A stretch of 17,741 bases of DNA from Clostridiales bacterium. GTDB taxonomy: Bacteria > Bacillota > Clostridia > Oscillospirales > Oscillospiraceae. The DNA lies in contig JAJPXR010000017.1 in NCBI GenBank assembly GCA_021205375.1, positions 1-17,741 on the forward strand, read 5' to 3'. Shown here one piece after another: positions 14,425 through 17,741 of the stretch. A program made the translations under genes and the position numbers. Each line of letters begins with the position of its first letter. The stretch's first letter is position 1. The notes under the pieces were generated by a model. It was not told the origin of the DNA and made no database searches. It saw nothing but the letters and a program-made list of their open reading frames with translations.

Positions 14425-16188
14425 TTAGACCAGGTCCGGGTACTGGGACCGCTTGAACTCCAGGGCGGCGGCGACGATGCGCTCCCGCAGGCTGTCGGTC
14501 AGCACCTGGCCGGTCTCCAGGTCATTGATGATGTCCCGCTGCTCTGCCGCGAAGTACTCCAGCATGGAGCTGCGGAAGGAGCGCAGTTTGTCGACGGGAA
14601 TGTTCAACATGACGCGGGCCGTCATCGTCACCAGGGAGATGACCTGTTCCGGCATGGTCATGGGCTGGCACAGGCTCTGCTTGAGCAGCTCCATCACCCC
14701 CGCGCCGTAGGCCAGTTGTTCCTTGGTGCTCTCGTCCAAGTCGGAGGAGAACTGGGTGAACACCTCCATCTCCCGGTACTGGGCCAGGTCGATACGGATG
14801 GAACCGGCGGCGGACTTCATGGCCTTGCTCTGGGCCGCGCCGCCCACACGGGAAACGGAAAGGCCCACGTTGACGGCAGGCCGCTGTCCGGAGAAGAACA
14901 GGTCGCTCTCCAGGAAAATCTGGCCGTCGGTGATGGAGATAACGTTGGTGGGGATATAGGCGGAGACATCCCCCGCCTGGGTCTCGATGATGGGCAGCGC
15001 GGTGATAGAACCGCCGCCCAGTTTGTCACTGAGCCGGGCAGACCGCTCCAGCAGCCGGGAGTGGAGATAGAACACGTCGCCGGGGTACGCCTCCCGGCCG
15101 GGACTGCGCTCCAGCAGCAGCGACAGGGCGCGGTAGGCCACCGCGTGCTTGGACAGGTCGTCATAGACAATGAGCACGTCCTGGCCCCGGTACATGAAAT
15201 ACTCGCCCAGGGCGGTGCCGGAGTAGGGCGCGATGTATTGCAGCGGGGCGGCGTCGCTGGCGGTGGCGTTGACTACGATGGTGTACTCCAGCGCGCCGTA
15301 TTTTTTCAGCGTGTTGACGATTTTCGCCACGGCGCTGGCCTTCTGGCCCACGGCCACGTAGATGCACACCACATTCTTGCCCTTTTGATTCAGAATGGCG
15401 TCGATGGCGATGGAGGTCTTGCCGGTCTGCCGGTCTCCGATGATCAGCTCCCGCTGGCCCCGGCCAATGGGGAACATGGAGTCGATGGCCAGGATACCCG
15501 TCTCCAGGGGGACGCCGACGCTGCGCCGGTCCACGATGCTGGGGGCGGGACTTTCGATGGGGCGGTAACCTGCGGCGTCGATGGGGCCGCCGCCGTCGAT
15601 GGGAGAACCCAGCGCGTCCACCACCCGGCCCAGGAACGCATCCCCCACGGGGATACCCGCCATTCTGCCGGTGCGCATGACCCGGCTGCCCTGGTGGATG
15701 TCCGCGCCGTTGCTGAACAGGATACAGCCGATTTCGTCCCGGCGGATGTCCTGCACCATGCCCTTGTCGCCGGAGTCGAACTGGATGATTTCGCCGTACA
15801 TGGCGTGGTCGATGCCGTCGATGGTGGCAATGCCGTCGCCCACGTACCGGACAACGCCCACCTCCTGGTTTTTGGCCTCCAGGTCAAAGTCTGTGACCTC
15901 CGCCTTGAGCAGGGGGATGATGTCCTCCAGACTGCCCACGGCGCGCACCGACTTGAGCCGTTCCCGGAACTGCTCCACCCGGCCCTGGGCCGACCAGTCG
16001 TACTCATCCGCCCCGGCCTGGAGCGTGAAGCCGCTGACCAAGCTCTTGTCCTCCCGGAGGGTCAGTTCTACCTGCTGACAGGCATACTTTTTCTGTAAAA
16101 AGGCGCGGATGCCCTCCAACTGTTGGGGACTGGGCGCTGTGACATACGACAGGACCGCCTGGAGTGTTCCCTTGGTCTGTTCAGCCAT
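14425..16188 (-). CDS. atpA: ATP synthase alpha subunit with N-terminal delta/OSCP C-terminal domain (delta-alpha fusion)
   Basis: A 587-residue protein. From about residue 84 onward it is a full alpha subunit: the N-terminal helix region LEDIIPLLKAEV, VGDGIA (116-121), Walker A GDRQTGKT at 251-258 (169-176 in E. coli, an offset of exactly 82), and the SVSRVGGAAQ segment with the essential arginine. Residues 8-80 are extra and align with the C-terminal domain of subunit delta: helix SPQQLEGIRAFLQKKY, strand VELTLREDKSLVSGFTLQAG, then DEYDWSAQGRVEQFRERL. E. coli delta has DKSVMAGVIIRAG and DGSVRGRLERL at the same spacing. This domain normally binds the b stalk. No separate atpH lies in the operon and delta's N-terminal domain is absent. 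The ATG overlaps the atpF stop by 8 bases. The fusion is seen directly in the frame; its consequence for stalk assembly is inference. Confidence 0.93.
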   Translation of the reverse strand: MAEQTKGTLQAVLSYVTAPSPQQLEGIRAFLQKKYACQQVELTLREDKSLVSGFTLQAGADEYDWSAQGRVEQFRERLKSVRAVGSLEDIIPLLKAEVTDFDLEAKNQEVGVVRYVGDGIATIDGIDHAMYGEIIQFDSGDKGMVQDIRRDEIGCILFSNGADIHQGSRVMRTGRMAGIPVGDAFLGRVVDALGSPIDGGGPIDAAGYRPIESPAPSIVDRRSVGVPLETGILAIDSMFPIGRGQRELIIGDRQTGKTSIAIDAILNQKGKNVVCIYVAVGQKASAVAKIVNTLKKYGALEYTIVVNATASDAAPLQYIAPYSGTALGEYFMYRGQDVLIVYDDLSKHAVAYRALSLLLERSPGREAYPGDVFYLHSRLLERSARLSDKLGGGSITALPIIETQAGDVSAYIPTNVISITDGQIFLESDLFFSGQRPAVNVGLSVSRVGGAAQSKAMKSAAGSIRIDLAQYREMEVFTQFSSDLDESTKEQLAYGAGVMELLKQSLCQPMTMPEQVISLVTMTARVMLNIPVDKLRSFRSSMLEYFAAEQRDIINDLETGQVLTDSLRERIVAAALEFKRSQYPDLV

Positions 16189-16663
16189 CTTCTTCCGCCG
16201 CCTTCTTCAAAAACTCGTCGTAGAGGTCGCTGTCGTGTTCGGCGTTGGCATAGGCCACCTTCGCCGCGGCCGCCACGACGATCTCGGTGATCTCCCCCTG
16301 GGCCTTTTGCAGGATGTCCTTCTTCCGCGCCTCAGCCTGGGTCTCGGCGTTCTGGATGATGCCCTGGGCGGTGGTGTTGGCGTCAGCCACAATGCGGGCG
16401 TATTCCTGGTTGGCCTGCTGCTGGGCGTCCTGAAGGATGCGCCGTTTTTCCTCTTTCACCTTGGTCAGGGAAGCGCTGTGCTCCTGCTCCAGGGCCAGCG
16501 CTTGGGCCTTGGCCTCCTCCGCATCCGCCAGGCTCTGGTCCACCTGGGCCTGGCGCTGCTCTAAAATTTTATGAACGGGCTTGAACAGGAATCTCTGCAT
16601 TAACACATAGAGGACGACCAGGTTGATCGCTGTCCAGAGCAGCCCAATATCTACTCGAAGCAA
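16181..16663 (-). CDS. atpF: ATP synthase Fo b subunit
   Basis: The b subunit forms the peripheral stalk. It is 160 residues from a TTG start at 16663. That start is chosen because AAAGGAGG lies about 8 bases upstream and the N-terminus (M)LRVDIGLLWTAINLVVLYVL gives the expected membrane helix directly; the ATG at 16720 would lie inside the atpE 3' end and add a Cys/Ser-rich stretch of no family resemblance. After the helix (about 8-25) the FKPVHKILEQRQ motif and a long charged Ala/Gln/Glu-rich coiled coil follow. The C-terminus ends in EEDG and its stop overlaps the atpA start (ATGGCTGA). Its C-terminal end should contact the delta domain, here fused to alpha. Confidence 0.96.
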   Translation of the reverse strand: MLRVDIGLLWTAINLVVLYVLMQRFLFKPVHKILEQRQAQVDQSLADAEEAKAQALALEQEHSASLTKVKEEKRRILQDAQQQANQEYARIVADANTTAQGIIQNAETQAEARKKDILQKAQGEITEIVVAAAAKVAYANAEHDSDLYDEFLKKAAEEDG

Positions 16664-16685
16664 TGTCGTTTCCTCCTTTTTCGCG

Positions 16686-16907
16686 TCACAGCAGCAGGAT
16701 GATGAGCAGCGCGATGACAAAGCCGTAGATGGCGGTGGCCTCGGCCAAGGCGCAGCCCAGGATCAGAGAGGACTGAATTTTGCCGCTGGCCTCTGGCTGG
16801 CGGGCGATGGCGTCCATGGCGTGGGCGGTGGCGATGCCGATGCCAACGCCGGCACCCAGACCGCAGAGAACGGCGATGCCGGCGCCGATTGCTTGAAGAG
16901 TACCCAT
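16686..16907 (-). CDS. atpE: ATP synthase Fo c subunit (rotor ring)
   Basis: A 73-residue hairpin protein: helix 1 at about 3-27 with the glycine repeat GLGAGVGIG, polar loop ARQPE (35-39), helix 2 at about 46-72 with the ion-carrying Glu56 in CALAEATAIYGF. The start at 16907 has AAAGGAG eight bases upstream; the longer frame to 16931 lacks one. Residues that define Na+ rings (Gln in helix 1, Glu-Ser-Thr in helix 2) read Ile23 and Glu-Ala-Thr, so proton coupling is more likely than sodium. An imperfect hairpin lies just upstream between atpB and atpE, where extra translation of c is needed. Confidence 0.97.
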   Translation of the reverse strand: MGTLQAIGAGIAVLCGLGAGVGIGIATAHAMDAIARQPEASGKIQSSLILGCALAEATAIYGFVIALLIILLL

Positions 16908-16941
16908 ATTATTACGCTCCTTTGTTTTCAATTAGCAATTT

Positions 16942-17005
16942 GCAATGTTCAATGTGCAATTAGCACCGGTTTCTGTTTCATTGCTAATTGCTCATTGCTC
17001 ACTGC
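16942..17005. repeat. Imperfect palindrome of short direct repeats between atpB and atpE
   Basis: Arms 16942-16965 and 16982-17005 match as an inverted repeat at 20 of 24 positions, around a 16-base loop. Within the arms are short tandem units of the AATTAGC / AATGAGC / AATGTGC kind, and one more copy (AATTAGCAATT) lies just outside at 16930-16940. It fills nearly the whole gap from the atpB stop (17009) to the atpE SD. It could be a mobile palindromic repeat or an mRNA-stabilising/processing stem that favours atpE expression. Confidence 0.8.
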
Positions 17006-17008
17006 ACA

Positions 17009-17686
17009 TTATTCCAACGCTTCCTTGATGTACATACTGGTCAAAAATACAAACACATAGGCCTGCAAAATGCCGTCGAAGAAGTCAAAGTAGAGACTGA
17101 ACACCATCGGCAACACCATCGGCACCACGGCCTCGATCAGCTCCATAATGACGAACGCGCCCAGTACGTTGCCGAACAGACGCATACACAGGGACAAAGG
17201 CCGTGTGACCAGGTCCAAAATGTTGAACGGGGTGACGATGGCCACCGGCTGGGTGAACCCATGGAGCCAGCCCTTGACGCCCTTTTCCCGGATACCGGCC
17301 ACCTGCACCAAAACGATGCTGAAAATGGCAAGGCACAGGGGGACGTTCAGCTCCTTGGTGGGGGGCTTGAAGCCAAAAATGCCGAAGATGTTGGCCAGGC
17401 TGATATAGAGGAGGATGGTCACCAGATAGGGGACGTAACGGCGGCCTTTTTCACCCACCATGCCTTCCACCAGGTTCTCCAACCAGACCACGACGTATTC
17501 CACCGCCGCCTGGCGTTTGGAGATGTGGTCCACCTTCAGGTTCCGGGTCAGCAGCGCGGAGAGGATGACCAGCACCGCGATAACGATCCACGAGACCACA
17601 ACGCCTTCGGAGAAGTCCAGCGGGCCGATGGAAAAGACCGTTTCGCACTGCATTTCCTCTATGATCGTTTCAGCCAGATTTCCCAA
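17009..17686 (-). CDS. atpB: ATP synthase Fo a subunit
   Basis: Subunit a forms the ion half-channels beside the c ring. It is 225 residues with five to six membrane helices. The essential arginine is Arg169 in LSLCMRLFGN (E. coli Arg210). Other family segments are YVPYLVTILLYISLANIFG (84-102) and the C-terminal LQAYVFVFLTSMYI. The start is uncertain: a TTG at 17686 gives a family-like N-terminus but has little SD, while an ATG at 17653 has AGAGGA only two bases away. An in-frame TAG further upstream excludes a much longer form. It is the first atp gene in the window; any atpI/atpZ would lie past the right edge. Confidence 0.95.
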   Translation of the reverse strand: MGNLAETIIEEMQCETVFSIGPLDFSEGVVVSWIVIAVLVILSALLTRNLKVDHISKRQAAVEYVVVWLENLVEGMVGEKGRRYVPYLVTILLYISLANIFGIFGFKPPTKELNVPLCLAIFSIVLVQVAGIREKGVKGWLHGFTQPVAIVTPFNILDLVTRPLSLCMRLFGNVLGAFVIMELIEAVVPMVLPMVFSLYFDFFDGILQAYVFVFLTSMYIKEALE

Positions 17687-17710
17687 TTTTTTCAGGTTCT
17701 ATAATAAATG

Positions 17711-17739
17711 TTGGGGTCAGGTAAAGCACCTGGCCCCAA
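17711..17739. other. Strong hairpin upstream of atpB at the right edge
   Basis: TTGGGGTCAGGT (17711-17722) and ACCTGGCCCCAA (17728-17739) form a 12-bp stem with one wobble/mismatch and a 5-base AAAGC loop. No U-run follows on the minus strand; the plus-strand continuation lies outside the window. It may be the terminator of a neighbouring gene or a leader stem of the atp message. Confidence 0.6.
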
Positions 17740-17741
17740 AT

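Noticed and set aside
14236..16098. 620-residue plus-strand open frame across atpA
   Set aside because: It is antisense to a clear delta-alpha gene; its His/Gly/Val-rich composition is typical of a shadow frame in high-GC DNA, and it has no SD.
16181..16188. Loss of atpH by frameshift or pseudogene remnant between atpF and atpA
   Set aside because: There is no spare sequence: the two genes overlap by 8 bases, and the delta-like domain is intact and in frame with alpha.
16664..16720. ATG-initiated N-terminal extension of atpF (Cys/Ser-rich)
   Set aside because: It overlaps the end of atpE, lacks an SD and resembles no b subunit; the TTG at 16663 has a near-perfect SD.
1..17741. CRISPR arrays, tRNA or rRNA genes, insertion sequences
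   Set aside because: No regularly spaced repeats, cloverleaf-like genes, rRNA motifs or transposase frames were seen on either strand.

Overview
This 17.7-kb window comes from a chromosome with high GC coding sequence, strong AGGAGG-type ribosome binding sites, T-box leaders and a Bacillus-type LexA box. Together with the protein flavour this points to a GC-rich Clostridia member, most likely Oscillospiraceae (the Flavonifractor / Oscillibacter / Intestinimonas neighbourhood). That placement is inference from sequence style; no search was run.

Layout, left to right. (1) 1-231, minus: promoter and 5' part of a T-box leader whose gene lies off the left edge. (2) 279-3340, minus: a pantothenate operon transcribed Rossmann/DUF2520 protein, panB, panC, panD. 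The first gene is a good candidate for the otherwise missing ketopantoate reductase. (3) 3594-6736, minus: a DJ-1/PfpI protein, the lytic transglycosylase mltG and a U32-family tRNA hydroxylation protein (trhP type). (4) 7028-8797, plus: recN behind a promoter overlapped by a perfect LexA box. (5) 8817-10392, plus: tyrS behind a complete Tyr-specific T-box leader with terminator. (6) 10479-11603, plus: a lone, lower-GC hypothetical gene with its own consensus promoter and strong SD, ending at a bidirectional terminator. (7) 11678-17686, minus: the F1Fo ATP synthase operon, atpB-E-F-(delta)A-G-D-C.

The standout observation is in the ATP synthase operon. There is no separate atpH between atpF and atpA; the two reading frames overlap by 8 bases. 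Instead the alpha subunit carries an 82-residue N-terminal extension that aligns with the C-terminal, b-binding domain of the delta/OSCP subunit. The six-helix N-terminal domain of delta is absent from the window. As F1 holds three alpha chains but normally one delta, this implies an unusual peripheral stalk or a mechanism that makes unfused alpha. An imperfect 24-bp-arm hairpin between atpB and atpE and several TTG starts (atpB, atpF, atpD) add likely translational tuning of subunit stoichiometry.

The second item for follow-up is the accessory-looking 353-residue protein between tyrS and the atp operon, which I do not recognise.
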